Below are positions 17,814-26,508 of a DNA stretch of 64,000 nucleotides, in pieces. The DNA is taken from positions 16,677 to 80,676 of the forward strand of contig JAIQES010000013.1 of NCBI GenBank assembly GCA_020073705.1, read 5' to 3'. The stretch's first letter is position 1. Each line of letters opens with the position of its first letter. The translations under genes were made by a program, and so were the position numbers. The notes under the pieces were generated by a model, which saw only the letters and a program-made list of their open reading frames with translations, made no database searches and was not told the origin of the DNA. Origin of the DNA: Terriglobia bacterium (lineage in GTDB: Bacteria; Acidobacteriota; Terriglobia; Acidiferrales; UBA7541).

Positions 17814-18839
17814 TCAGTCCCGCGGCGCGTGGCGTTCGACGAATTCTTCGATCAGAAGGCGCGACAGACGCACAGAGTCATGCCGGACGACGCCGTGCTC
17901 CTCGAGTAAATTATCGAGCAGACAGCGCACGCCGGTACGTTGCAGTTCTCCGATATCCACGCGCACCGGCTCGGCGCCGCGCGAACTGTAGCGGCGCGCC
18001 ACTTCCAGCGATACGGGCTGATTGCTGGCGACGACCCAGTCGAACAGCTTGCGCCGTGTGTGCCGGTAAATAGCGCGCACGTGATCGGCAAGAGAATATC
18101 CTTCGGTTTCGCCAGGCTGCGTCATCAGGTTCGCAATGTAGACTCTTGTGGCAGAGGACGCTGCAATGGCTTCGGCAACACCCGAGACAAGCAGGTTTGG
18201 CAGGATGCTCGTGTAAAGTGAGCCGGGCCCGACCAGAATCAGATTGGCTTGCGCGATCGCTTCGAGCACTTCGGGAAGAGGACGGACATGACGCGGGTAC
18301 AGACGCAAGCGGCGAATTTTCTTGCCGCTTTTCACGATGCGCGTTTCGCCAGAGACGATTTTCCCGTCGGACATTACGGCTTCCAGCGAAACATTTTCGA
18401 TGGTGGCCGGAAAAATCCGTCCACGAATCGCAAGCACTTCCCCGCTGACCTTAACGGCTTCGGCAAAATCACCGGTCACGTGGCTCAATGCCGTGAGAAA
18501 CAGGTTTCCGAAGCTGTGTCCGCGCAACCCGCGGCCCGCATGGAACCTGTACTGAAACAGCCGACCCAGCAGCGCTTCGTCCTGCGAGAGCGCGACCATG
18601 CAGTTGCGGATATCGCCGGGTGGAAGAACACGGTATTCGCGCCGCAGGCGTCCCGAGCTTCCGCCGTCATCGGTGACCGTGACGATTGCGGCTAGGTCGC
18701 TAATCGGATGGCGGTCCGTTTCCTGACGGCGCCTCGCGACGTAGTGCTTCAGTCCACGCAGCAGCATGGAAAGCCCTGTGCCGCCGCCGATAGCGGCCAC
18801 ACGCAAGCTTGGGGTGCGTTGCTGCGTGCCGTTCTTCAT
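17814..18839 (-). CDS. YvcK/CofD-family (gluconeogenesis factor-type) protein
   Basis: Rossmann-like protein of the YvcK/CofD superfamily. YvcK binds UDP-sugars and influences cell shape and carbon flux. The start region holds VAAIGGGTGLSMLLRGLK, then TVTDDGGSSGRLRREY, PPGDIRNCMVALS and LILVGPGSLYTSILPNLLV, all family signatures. The ATG at 18839 is chosen: it begins just before the glycine-rich loop and avoids overlapping the upstream TPR gene. The longer ORF up to 18962 is therefore unlikely. Confidence 0.88.
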   Translation of the reverse strand: MKNGTQQRTPSLRVAAIGGGTGLSMLLRGLKHYVARRRQETDRHPISDLAAIVTVTDDGGSSGRLRREYRVLPPGDIRNCMVALSQDEALLGRLFQYRFHAGRGLRGHSFGNLFLTALSHVTGDFAEAVKVSGEVLAIRGRIFPATIENVSLEAVMSDGKIVSGETRIVKSGKKIRRLRLYPRHVRPLPEVLEAIAQANLILVGPGSLYTSILPNLLVSGVAEAIAASSATRVYIANLMTQPGETEGYSLADHVRAIYRHTRRKLFDWVVASNQPVSLEVARRYSSRGAEPVRVDIGELQRTGVRCLLDNLLEEHGVVRHDSVRLSRLLIEEFVERHAPRD

Positions 18840-18882
18840 CGGGATTGCATCGGTGTGTTGCGGAACCAGTCGGCGCGCCGGA

Positions 18883-19518
18883 TTAACCGCCTGATGCTTC
18901 GCGCTCGGGATAGAGTAATTCGGTGAAGCGGGGATCTTCCTGCAAAAATGCAAAATCTTCATCGTTGCGTGCGTGGTAGCGATTCTCCGGACGCAAGTGG
19001 ATGGCCGTCTTGAGATTTTCCATGGCGGATTCGGCTTCGCCGGTCAGACAATCGAGTGCCGCCATGGCATAGAAAACGAAGTCGGCCTTCGGAGCCAGCT
19101 TGCGTGCGCGAAGTAGATGATCGCGCGCCTCGTCCCACCGTCCCAGATTCATCATCGCTACGCCGGCCTGGTAGTGCTCCTCCGGGGTGCGCAGCGACGG
19201 GGTGGCCTGCTTGGCCATGCGCTGTTCGGTGATCCGCAAATGGACTTGCGCGCGGTCGGCGAGTTCTTTGCTTGGGCCCACCATCACCTTCTCAAGCAAT
19301 TCTTTTGCTTTTGCTAGTTTTTGCTGCTGAAAGTGCTGGACAGCCTGCTCATAAAGTTTTAATTGCTGCTCGAAGTGTGGATCCACCATTTGACGGACAG
19401 CTTCGGCGTGCGCCGCGACAGCATTAGCAGCCTTATGTTTCAATGACTTAGACTTACGAGAAGGCCCGCTCGATTTCCGTTCGCTGCCCCGCTTTGTCGT
19501 TCTTCCAATGCGTGCCAT
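18883..19518 (-). CDS. TPR-repeat protein
   Basis: The basic N-terminus (MARIGRTTKRGSERKSSG) is followed by tetratricopeptide-like helices: KLYEQAVQHFQQQKLAKAKE, then HYQAGVAMMNLGRWDEARDH, then SAMENLKTAIHLRPENRY. It ends FAFLQEDPRFTELLYPE, a common close of such proteins. The start is set at 19518; a further 23 codons upstream are open but look non-coding. It is 43 nt upstream of the YvcK-like gene, likely the same transcript. Partner unknown. Confidence 0.82.
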   Translation of the reverse strand: MARIGRTTKRGSERKSSGPSRKSKSLKHKAANAVAAHAEAVRQMVDPHFEQQLKLYEQAVQHFQQQKLAKAKELLEKVMVGPSKELADRAQVHLRITEQRMAKQATPSLRTPEEHYQAGVAMMNLGRWDEARDHLLRARKLAPKADFVFYAMAALDCLTGEAESAMENLKTAIHLRPENRYHARNDEDFAFLQEDPRFTELLYPEREASGG

Positions 19519-19617
19519 TTTAACCACTCTAGCAGAACTTATCAGACTCGTCAACGCGACCACGATGCGGCTTAACGGAATATCCACCGTAGTGACTGCT
19601 TCTTCCTGGCACGCAGA

Positions 19618-20190
19618 CTATTCTTGTTTGGAGGCCACAGCCCTTGCCGGCGAAGGTGCGAGCGGCTGTGTTGCCGGTGCTGGCTCAGGCGTAAGTTCTT
19701 TCTTCACGGAGTCGGAGATTTCACTCGCGTGGGCGACCAACTGGCACACTTGCCACAATTGCGTGTCGGTCAGCACATTCTTGAAACTCGGCATCCCGGT
19801 CAACCGGACTCCATTTACTGCTTTCCAATAACTTTCTTCTGGTGGATCGTCGGTCACGCCTCTGCCCCTAAACATCAAGGTCGCGTGTGGATACATATGG
19901 TTTGCTATCGCGGGCGGAGGCTGATCGGGCAAGCCGTGGCACCCGGCACAGTGTTCCTTATACACCTTCGCGCCAGCGACAAATGTCTCTTCATTCGCGG
20001 GAATCGCTGGTGGTGGAACGTTAGCTTTGTTAATGTGCGCGTTCAGGGATTTGTTCGCCAGCTTTTCTTCAAACGGCATCGGGGGGTCACCCGCAGCCGC
20101 CGGCGCCATTCCCGAAGCGAAGTAGTAATAAACCCCACCCACCAGAAGCAACACACCCACCAAGAACCCAGCCACGAAACCTTTAACCAC
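19618..20190 (-). CDS. membrane-anchored class I cytochrome c
   Basis: An N-terminal membrane segment (FVAGFLVGVLLLVGGVYYYF) anchors a periplasmic haem domain with CAGCH as the haem c attachment site and the distal Met in LTGMPSF. The C-terminal WQVCQLVAHASEISD helix completes the fold. It ends in a Pro/Ala-rich tail. The domain resembles small electron-carrier c-type cytochromes; donor and acceptor cannot be told from the neighbourhood. Confidence 0.88.
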   Translation of the reverse strand: MVKGFVAGFLVGVLLLVGGVYYYFASGMAPAAAGDPPMPFEEKLANKSLNAHINKANVPPPAIPANEETFVAGAKVYKEHCAGCHGLPDQPPPAIANHMYPHATLMFRGRGVTDDPPEESYWKAVNGVRLTGMPSFKNVLTDTQLWQVCQLVAHASEISDSVKKELTPEPAPATQPLAPSPARAVASKQE

Positions 20191-20359
20191 CGATTACCTC
20201 CGGCTACAACTGAGGATTGAGCCTGAAAGTATAGAATAGAACAGACACGTACGGCCAAAGCAAGGAGTAATAAAAGGGTTGACAATACACTGCTGCGCTG
20301 TGCCGACAGGACTGCCGGGACGCCTGCTGCATGGCGGGCAACAACCGCGGGTTTGAGGA

Positions 20360-20388
20360 TTGGACTGTTTTCAGCCGTATGCTATAAG
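20360..20388 (+). promoter_or_regulatory. candidate sigma70-type promoter for the MglA-like gene
   Basis: TTGGAC at 20360-20365 and TATAAG at 20383-20388 are separated by exactly 17 nt. A start site a few bases later would give a short leader before the GTG at 20415, which excludes the upstream in-frame GTG at 20388. Confidence 0.5.
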
Positions 20389-20414
20389 TGAAGCTCCGGC
20401 TAGTCCGGACAATT

Positions 20415-21002
20415 GTGCCCTTTATCAATTTCCCTGCTCGCGAAATTAATTGCAAGCTCGTGTACTACGGTCCAGGTCTGGGCGGAAAAACCGCCAACCT
20501 GCAGTGGATCTACGACCACACCGGGACCGCTCAGAAGGGCAAGATGATCTCTCTGGCAACGGAGACCGACCGCACTCTCTTCTTTGATTTTCTTCCCATC
20601 GATCTCGGCACGGTGCGCGGATTCAAGACGCGAATCCACCTCTACACCGTACCCGGACAGGTCTTCTACGAAGCTAGCCGCAAGCTGATCTTGAAAGGCG
20701 CCGATGGCGTGGTATTCGTTGCGGATTCGCAGGAAGAGCGCCTGGACGCAAACCTCGAAACTCTGGACAATCTGCGCGAACACCTGAAGGAACATAAGCT
20801 CGACTTCGGCACGATTCCTTACGTGCTGCAACTCAATAAACGCGATCTCCCCGGGATTCTTCCGGCAGAAGAACTGGCAAAGCAACTTCAGGTCAAAGGC
20901 GAACCCATCATTGAAGCCGTTGCCGTCACCGGCCAGGGCGTATTCGAGACCCTGCGCGAAATCGCCAAGCTGGTCCTCACCGAACTGAAAAAAGGCGTGT
21001 AA
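20415..21002 (+). CDS. MglA-like Ras-superfamily GTPase
   Basis: Small GTPase of the MglA polarity family. GTG at 20415 gives [20 protein letters not shown], matching the start of known MglA proteins. P-loop GPGLGGKT, switch region, [12 protein letters not shown] (G3-like) and the LQLNKRDL base-recognition motif (NKRD) are present. Such proteins control cell polarity and motility in Myxococcus, where MglB is the GAP. No MglB (roadblock) gene is adjacent. A GGDEF protein follows downstream. Confidence 0.9.
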   Translation: MPFINFPAREINCKLVYYGPGLGGKTANLQWIYDHTGTAQKGKMISLATETDRTLFFDFLPIDLGTVRGFKTRIHLYTVPGQVFYEASRKLILKGADGVVFVADSQEERLDANLETLDNLREHLKEHKLDFGTIPYVLQLNKRDLPGILPAEELAKQLQVKGEPIIEAVAVTGQGVFETLREIAKLVLTELKKGV

Positions 21003-21174
21003 GTCTTCGCCCTATGCGGGACGAAACCAATGGGAAATCAAGAACCGCACGACCCTGTTCCGAAGTGCAGTGTCACAATCCGGTACGCGGTAGGATTTTT
21101 TTCGGTTGCGGCATTGTGCTGGATTTATAATTACAAAACGGGCCCCTGATCGCGCCCGGCACTCAGAACCAGAG

Positions 21175-22035
21175 ATGAGTCCAATTCTCCTAGAGTCATT
21201 CGCGCAACCGTCCGACCCCACGTCAGAAAAACGTCTCGCCGAGGTTCAGGAACAACTTCGGAAGCTGGAGAGGCGTGACTGGTGGCTGTGGAGTATGGCG
21301 GTCATCGTGATGCTGTTGCTCACGTTTACCGTCTTCTCGATGAGCTTTCCGGAGCTGACCAAGGTTGATGATCCGTTCTTTCAATTCAGCCTGACCCGAT
21401 CCGTGCGCGCGCTGATCGCACTAGTATTGCTGTTTAATGCGTACACAATCTACCAGCAAGTCGCGGTCAAGCGGTTGCGGCGGCAGTTCTCCAAGCAGCT
21501 CGAAGAAATGCGGGTTCTGCATGCCCGCGCGGAAGAATTCCACCGGCTGGCGATTTTGGATCCGCTCACGGGGCTGCACAACCGCCGTGTTGCTGAGGAA
21601 CGGCTGGCATTGGAGGCTTCCCGGTCGCAACGTTATGGCCACCCGCTGACCGTGCTCTCTCTCGACTTGGATAAGTTCAAGCAGATCAACGATACGTACG
21701 GCCACCTTGCCGGGGATCAGGTCCTGAAGGAATTTGCCGCGCGCCTCAAATCAGTGATTCGTTTGTCAGATCTCGCCTCGCGCATGGGCGGTGATGAGTT
21801 TCTCGTCGTGCTGCCCGAGTGCTCGACCAGCCAAGTCGATGTACTCCTGGCTCGGTTGCGGCCCATGGAAGTCGATTGGGCCGGGCAGAAAGTATCGGTT
21901 TCCTTCTCGGCCGGGTGGGTCGGATACGAGCGGGGCGAGACCACGGAACAATTCCTCGAGCGTGCCGATCGTACGCTCTATGCCGACAAGCATGCAGGGA
22001 AAGCACACGCCAAGGACTCCTCACCGGTAGTCTGA
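21175..22035 (+). CDS. membrane-bound GGDEF diguanylate cyclase
   Basis: Makes cyclic di-GMP from two GTP. Two membrane helices (WSMAVIVMLLLTFTVFSM; ALIALVLLFNAYTIY) flank a short periplasmic loop. A linker helix leads to the GGDEF domain with DPLTGLHNRR, SLDLDKFKQINDTYGH and an intact MGGDEF. An inhibitory I-site RLSD sits five residues before GGDEF, so product feedback inhibition is expected. ATG at 21175 is preferred over 21106. It may feed the c-di-GMP-type MshEN protein in the flagellar cluster. Confidence 0.92.
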   Translation: MSPILLESFAQPSDPTSEKRLAEVQEQLRKLERRDWWLWSMAVIVMLLLTFTVFSMSFPELTKVDDPFFQFSLTRSVRALIALVLLFNAYTIYQQVAVKRLRRQFSKQLEEMRVLHARAEEFHRLAILDPLTGLHNRRVAEERLALEASRSQRYGHPLTVLSLDLDKFKQINDTYGHLAGDQVLKEFAARLKSVIRLSDLASRMGGDEFLVVLPECSTSQVDVLLARLRPMEVDWAGQKVSVSFSAGWVGYERGETTEQFLERADRTLYADKHAGKAHAKDSSPVV

Positions 22036-22127
22036 AATCGACGCATCACGATAATTCGACAGAGGGGCTTGAGCGTAGTCTTTCGGGAAATGGACAATGT
22101 CGTAGTTGCAAATACAGCACTTAAGAA

Positions 22128-22213
22128 CTAGTGCTGTTCCAACTTGACGAGCCTATCGAAAGCGGTCGGCAACTTGACTGGATATTAGTCAAAATTAGTT
22201 GGAACAGCGCTAG
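22128..22213. mobile_element. 86-bp MITE-like element
   Basis: The ends CTAGTGCTGTTCCAACT (22128-22144) and AGTTGGAACAGCGCTAG (22197-22213) form a 17-bp inverted repeat with one mismatch. Both outermost bases read CTAG, a possible target duplication. There is no ORF inside. The parent transposase is not visible; the terminal sequence differs from the IS at 22.4 kb. Confidence 0.5.
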
Positions 22214-22215
22214 AA

Positions 22216-22254
22216 ACAAAAAGGGAGGCGCAGACCTAGCGGTCGTCACCTCCC
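22216..22254 (-). terminator. rho-independent terminator-like hairpin (minus strand)
   Basis: On the minus strand, GGGAGG and CCTCCC (22223-22228 and 22249-22254) pair, an inner GACC/GGTC pair adds to the stem, and a run of five T follows. No gene is known directly upstream on that strand. Confidence 0.4.
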
Positions 22255-22443
22255 GGGGTGGGGTGTTGCTGGGTAAATCCGCCAATAAAATCAGCAAATA
22301 ATTTTGTATCCGACCTGCGGGGTCCTCAATCCTCAATGCATTAGAGAGGAATCCTCGCCCAGTCCACTTCTACACTTATCGCATAACATATGGCGAGCAT
22401 CGTGTCAACAACGAAATTTTCTCATGTCTTAGCTCCATAATTC

Positions 22444-23669
22444 TGTCACCCCTTTACAGCAACGTGAAAATGTCACCCCTATGGAGACGTACACGTTGAG
22501 TGCAAAGGAACTACAACGAGTGACCGTCATTTCCAGTTGCGTGAAGGGGAACCTGGCGTGTGCTAGCGCCGCGAAGCTGCTCGAGCTTACGCCTCGCCAT
22601 GTCAAACGCCTCAAAGCACGCTATCGGCAAGCAGGTGCAGCGGCGCTGGCACACGCCAGTCGCGGGCGGCCCAGTCCCCGCCGCATCCCCGAAGCGGTGC
22701 GGCAACGCATCCTACGCCTGGCTCGCACCACTTATGCCGGGTTCAACGATCACCATCTGTGCGAGAAACTCACCGAACAGGAATGTTTCTCGCTCAGTCG
22801 CGAGACCCTGCGCCGCCTGCTCCGCGCCGCAGGTCTGGGTTCGCCTCGCAAACACCGTCCTGCTGCTCATCGCCAGCGCCGCGTGCGCTCAGCTCGCCCA
22901 GGCGAAATGGTCTTGCTCGATGGCAGTCCCCACGACTGGCTCCAAGGTCGCGGCCCTAGACTTACCGCTCTCGGTTTTCAAGACGATGCCACCGGGAAAA
23001 TTCTCGCCGCGGGGTTCTTTCCCGCCGAGACCAGCGAAGGCTATTTCCGCCTGCTCCGCCGCTTGCTTTCTCGCTTCGGCGTACCGGTGGCCCTCTATGG
23101 CGATCGCAACGGTATTTTCGTTCGCAACGATGACCATTGGTCGGTCGAAGAACAACTGGCTGGCAAACGCGAACCCACCCAATTCGGCCGCGCCCTCCAG
23201 CAACTCGGCATCACCTACATCGCGGCGAACTCTCCTCAGGCCAAGGGCCGTGTCGAACGCCTCTGGGGCGTTCTTCAGGATCGCTTGGTCAGCGAACTCC
23301 GCTTGGCTGGCGCCTGCGATCTCGACTCCGCCAACCGCGTCTTGCAGCACTTTATCGCTGACTACAACCGTCGCTTCGCCCGTGTGCCCCGCCAAACCGA
23401 AACGGCCTGGCGTCTCGCACCCCGCGATCTGGACCGCATCTGCTGCTTCCAGCATGCCCGCATCGTCAGCAACGACAACGTCGTCCAGTGGGACGGACAG
23501 CGGTTCCAAATCCCACCTCATCCCCGGCGCTTCAGCTTTGCCGGTGCCAAGGTCCAGCTCTACCAGAATCTGGAAGGTGAGATCGCGATTTATTACGGAA
23601 ACACGAAGTTAAATCACACGGCAGAGTGACATTTCTACGTTGCCGTTAGGGTGACATTTTCATGTTGCT
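22444..23669 (+). mobile_element. insertion sequence with DDE transposase
   Basis: The transposase is flanked by iterated sites. At the left are TGTCACCCC (22444-22452) and GCAACGTGAAAATGTCACCC (22459-22478). At the right, inverted, are a copy at 23623-23643 and a copy at 23648-23669. The paired subterminal sites look like transposase-binding repeats. The outermost ends do not match exactly and no target duplication could be identified, so the borders are approximate. Confidence 0.75.
22481..23629 (+). CDS. integrase-core (rve) DDE transposase, ISNCY/IS481-like
   Basis: 382 aa: an N-terminal helix-turn-helix (GNLACASAAKLLELTPRHVK), then a linker and an RNase H-like catalytic core. The catalytic acids are recognisable: MVLLDGSPHDWL, ALYGDRNGIF and the Glu in KGRVERLWG. 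The C-terminal part (RIVSNDNVVQWDGQRFQI) is a beta-barrel like those of other rve transposases. It appears intact. The family name is tentative. Confidence 0.88.
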   Translation: METYTLSAKELQRVTVISSCVKGNLACASAAKLLELTPRHVKRLKARYRQAGAAALAHASRGRPSPRRIPEAVRQRILRLARTTYAGFNDHHLCEKLTEQECFSLSRETLRRLLRAAGLGSPRKHRPAAHRQRRVRSARPGEMVLLDGSPHDWLQGRGPRLTALGFQDDATGKILAAGFFPAETSEGYFRLLRRLLSRFGVPVALYGDRNGIFVRNDDHWSVEEQLAGKREPTQFGRALQQLGITYIAANSPQAKGRVERLWGVLQDRLVSELRLAGACDLDSANRVLQHFIADYNRRFARVPRQTETAWRLAPRDLDRICCFQHARIVSNDNVVQWDGQRFQIPPHPRRFSFAGAKVQLYQNLEGEIAIYYGNTKLNHTAE

Positions 23670-24099
23670 ACAACAGCAGCGGAAACCGGATTCTCCGGGG
23701 AGTTACCGTTGGCAATTAACGTCCAAAACTGGCCATTTTTTTGGGGGTATTTTCAGCGACCCAGCCGCGTAAGGGCAATAGAGTCATCGAGACTTGTGGA
23801 GCGGGCGATGGGAATCGAATTGCACCCCCAACCTAAAAGTCTTGTGCTTTGATGGCGTTGCCGCGCACCTCTAGAGTCAATTGGAGTCACTTGGAGCCAG
23901 TGTTGCGATGACCCATTGAGACCGCAGGACTTATCGGAATGTGGAAATCCGTCCGATGAGATCCCCCCAGGGCCACATTCTGAGAATCCGACTTCACGGC
24001 CTTGTCCATGAACTGTCCGTCAGAACAGTAGACCTTATCGTGAAGGATCTCGTAGTCTGTTGCCAGTGGGTCCCAAGCTCGCCGCGTTGGAGACAGATA
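23670..24099. other. 430-nt stretch without a gene
   Basis: From the IS right end to the next TPR gene. No start with a good ribosome binding site. The only notable item is copy A of a diverged 39-nt repeat at 23901-23939, whose closest relative lies at 24803-24841. The GTG at 23941 opens the TPR frame early but the added sequence looks non-coding. Confidence 0.5.
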
Positions 24100-24841
24100 A
24101 TGGCCGACAGCGTAGCTCTTACCCAGTTCAAGCAAGGAATGCGGATGTTACGCGACGGGCATCTAAACGACGCCCTCGTGCACTTCCGCAATGCCTTAGA
24201 CCTTGAGAAAGAAAACCCTTACTACATGTCGTTTGTTGGAGTGTCGCTCGCTCGTGCCGAAAGGAAATGGACACCCGCGCTCAAACTTTGCGAAATGGCC
24301 CTGAGCATGAAGCGCAATGAGGCTCAACTCTACTTGAACCTGGCAGAGGTCTATATGTCTGCCGGGCGGCGCGAGGAAGCACTCATGACTCTTGATAGGG
24401 CGCTCGCATCGTTGGGGCGTGATGCTCGCATACAGCGGGCGCGCATGAAGCTAGGAAACCGGCGTTCTCCCCTCCTACCGTTTCTCAGTCGTCAAAATGT
24501 CTTGAACAGACATTTGGGGATCTTGCGGCACCGCATATTGGCGTGGGCGGATGACTCACGTTTCCTTATGCTTCATTCTTCTTGACCGCAAACTGCCGTG
24601 CGGCGACCAGGTCCCGATAAACGGGGCGGTCTCAATGGGTCGACGCAACACTAGCTCGAGGTCTATTTGCAGGAGTCTCAAGAGCTAAAGTCGTTCGCGA
24701 GCCTTGATTCAAAAGAAACAGCGCCCTGTTTAGGTTTGATTGGGTACAATCGGACAGATTGGTTCTCCAGGGGAAGTATTGTTGGATCAACCGATTAGAT
24801 GGTGTTGCATCGACCAGTTGAGCTGGCAGGTCTTATCGGAA
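23901..24841. repeat. diverged 39-nt direct repeat flanking a TPR gene
   Basis: Copy A (23901-23939) and copy B (24803-24841) match at 30 of 39 positions without gaps, in blocks TGTTGC, GACC, TTGAG, GCAGG and CTTATCGGAA. A partial copy C at 25408-25430 matches B at 20 of 23 positions. The first two surround the TPR gene at 24100; the third is just upstream of the CBS gene on the opposite strand. The regular block spacing suggests a bound or structured element. Confidence 0.5.
24100..24585 (+). CDS. TPR-repeat protein
   Basis: 161 aa with tetratricopeptide-like helices: MADSVALTQFKQGMRMLRDG, then HLNDALVHFRNALDLEKENP, YYMSFVGVSLARAERKWTPA and LYLNLAEVYMSAGRREEALM. The C-terminus is basic (RHLGILRHRIL). 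ATG at 24100 is chosen because the TPR homology begins exactly there; an upstream extension to 23941 is open but dissimilar. A monocistronic unit between repeat copies A and B. Partner unknown. Confidence 0.78.
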   Translation: MADSVALTQFKQGMRMLRDGHLNDALVHFRNALDLEKENPYYMSFVGVSLARAERKWTPALKLCEMALSMKRNEAQLYLNLAEVYMSAGRREEALMTLDRALASLGRDARIQRARMKLGNRRSPLLPFLSRQNVLNRHLGILRHRILAWADDSRFLMLHSS

Positions 24842-24894
24842 ACTGAGAATTGAGCGAAGGCCAGGCGCGAGAAAAATCTAGGTTCGGCCCGGGT
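24586..24894. other. 309-nt stretch without a gene
   Basis: No coding region. It contains repeat copy B (24803-24841) and the 3' flank of the CBS gene. No clear terminator hairpin was seen. Confidence 0.5.
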
Positions 24895-25344
24895 TCAACC
24901 CGGATACTTGCTGGTAATGTAGTTATGCAACTGGGATATGGTCTGCCGCTGAGCAGAAATCATCCACTTCACTAGATCACCAATTGAAACGACTCCTAAT
25001 ATACTTCCATCTTCAACTACCGGGAGATGGCGGATGTGCTTGTCCGTCATGATTCTCATGCAATCTTGGACCGTCTGCTCGGGAGTCACGAAAATCGCTG
25101 GACTCGTCATGATTTCCTTCACCTGGGTTTGCTTGAAGGACTTTCCTTGCAAGATGACTTTTCGCGCATAATCACGCTCGGAAACGACGCCAACCAGCTT
25201 GCCCTCAGAGATCACCAACAGCGCTCCCACGAACTTATCCGCCATGATTTCTATCGCGTCATAGACACACGCCTCCGGCGAAATGTGCCAAACGTTCTGC
25301 CCCTTCTGTTTCAAGACCAAGCGAACTGTGTCGACCAGGTCCAT
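24895..25344 (-). CDS. tandem CBS-domain protein
   Basis: 149 aa made of two CBS modules: VYDAIEIMADKFVGALLVIS with VVSERDYARKV, and VQDCMRIMTDKHIRHLPVVE with GVVSIGDLVKW. Paired CBS modules bind adenine nucleotides and act as energy sensors. There is no fused effector domain, so it probably acts in trans. Copy C of the local repeat lies about 64 nt upstream, within the possible promoter region. Confidence 0.9.
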   Translation of the reverse strand: MDLVDTVRLVLKQKGQNVWHISPEACVYDAIEIMADKFVGALLVISEGKLVGVVSERDYARKVILQGKSFKQTQVKEIMTSPAIFVTPEQTVQDCMRIMTDKHIRHLPVVEDGSILGVVSIGDLVKWMISAQRQTISQLHNYITSKYPG

Positions 25345-25758
25345 AAACGTCCGTGTTTAAGCTGTGACCATACGGCAACTATTTTGTCGTGTCAAGTTCA
25401 CGTCGCCCTGGCAGGGATTACCGGAAACTGGCTCCCACACGACGATAAGAGGACTTCTCAGGCTCTATCCGACTTGCGATGCGCGAAAGGTCCGCCCGAG
25501 AATAGCTTCCGAGTGGGCGACGACACGTCCACAATAGCCTGATCCGCTCCAAACATACTTGGAGGACACCTGATCGATGCGCAGGTAACGGTATCCGGAA
25601 TTCCATCGCTGCGCGGGCGGTAAGCATTACATGATAGTTTTCCAAATCTCTTGTAGCGGCTAACGCATCGAATTGCTAAGAGGCCCCGTCCTGCCGGTCG
25701 CAACCATAGGAAGGCCGGCTTCGGAACCAAAAATCCATAAGAAGGGGAGATAACGATC
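25345..25758. other. 414-nt stretch without a gene
   Basis: Contains repeat copy C at 25408-25430. Otherwise I see no coding region; the short minus-strand frames lack a ribosome binding site or recognisable motif. The last bases carry the GGGGAG ribosome binding site of the next gene. Confidence 0.5.
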
Positions 25759-26226
25759 ATGGAAGCAAAACCTACGCACGAGCAAGCACAACTCCACCTG
25801 AAAGTCTACGAGATGCGCCGCGAGAGCCGACTGCGGGAGGCGCGCGATTGGTTCTTCAAGAATTACTTCGCGGACAGTCTGGAGGACGCTATGCGAATCG
25901 CGGCGCCCGGCACGGAAGCAGGGACTTTCGTCATGATGGTGTTCGGCTACTGGGAGCAAGCCTGTGCTTTGCTCAATTATGGTTTGCTGCACGAAGACCT
26001 GTTCTTTGAGACCAGCGGTGAGTTTTTCGGAGTCTGGGAGCGCGTCAAACCCTTTATCAAGCAGGGGCGGGAGCGGTTCGTGGATAAGCATTTCCTCGCG
26101 CACTTGGAAAAAGCTGCGACCCGCTATGAAACCTGGATGGAAACCCGCTCTCCTGGGCATATCGCCGCTATGCACCAGTTTACGAAACAGATGCGCGCTC
26201 AGTTGGGAAAAGCGGCAGCGGCATAA
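25759..26226 (+). CDS. hypothetical protein, helical, 155 aa
   Basis: Family not recognised. The start is supported by GGGGAG 9 nt upstream. The protein is almost all helical: a charged N-terminus (LKVYEMRRESRLREARDWFF), a hydrophobic core (FVMMVFGYWEQACALLNYGL) and an amphipathic C-terminal half. The alternation of FFETSGEFFGVWERVKPFI suggests a soluble bundle. No signal peptide. A single gene with no obvious operon partner. Confidence 0.72.
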   Translation: MEAKPTHEQAQLHLKVYEMRRESRLREARDWFFKNYFADSLEDAMRIAAPGTEAGTFVMMVFGYWEQACALLNYGLLHEDLFFETSGEFFGVWERVKPFIKQGRERFVDKHFLAHLEKAATRYETWMETRSPGHIAAMHQFTKQMRAQLGKAAAA

Positions 26227-26508
26227 GATTTGATGTTTGGAATATAGAGAGTTAACCGCGAGCGGGTCTGGGACCGCTTAGGACGAGCGAAGAGGTGCGT
26301 TCGATTCCCTGCGGGCCGTGGAGTCTGCGTCTGGCTTTGCGTCTGCGGGTTTGCCGACACATTCAATGCCCAGCTCGCTCCGCGCATGCCGCAGCATTTC
26401 TTCAACGATTTCCGCGCGCTCTCGGATTCCAAGGGCTATGCACACAAGTGTACCTTACGCACGCTGCTCGGCGGACAATAGTGCCACGCCGGTGGAAGCA
26501 GACGCCGA

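Larger units (their letters stand above)
22036..22480. other. 445-nt stretch without a gene
   Basis: No convincing coding region. It contains a MITE-like element (22128-22213), a minus-strand terminator-like hairpin (22216-22254) and the left end of the IS element (from 22444). The 71-aa minus frame at 22121-22336 spans these structures and has no recognisable domain. Confidence 0.6.

Noticed and set aside
23901..24841. CCGATAA on the minus strand of the 39-nt repeat as a sigma28 -10 site
   Set aside because: No TAAA is found 15 nt upstream in any copy, so the match is likely chance.
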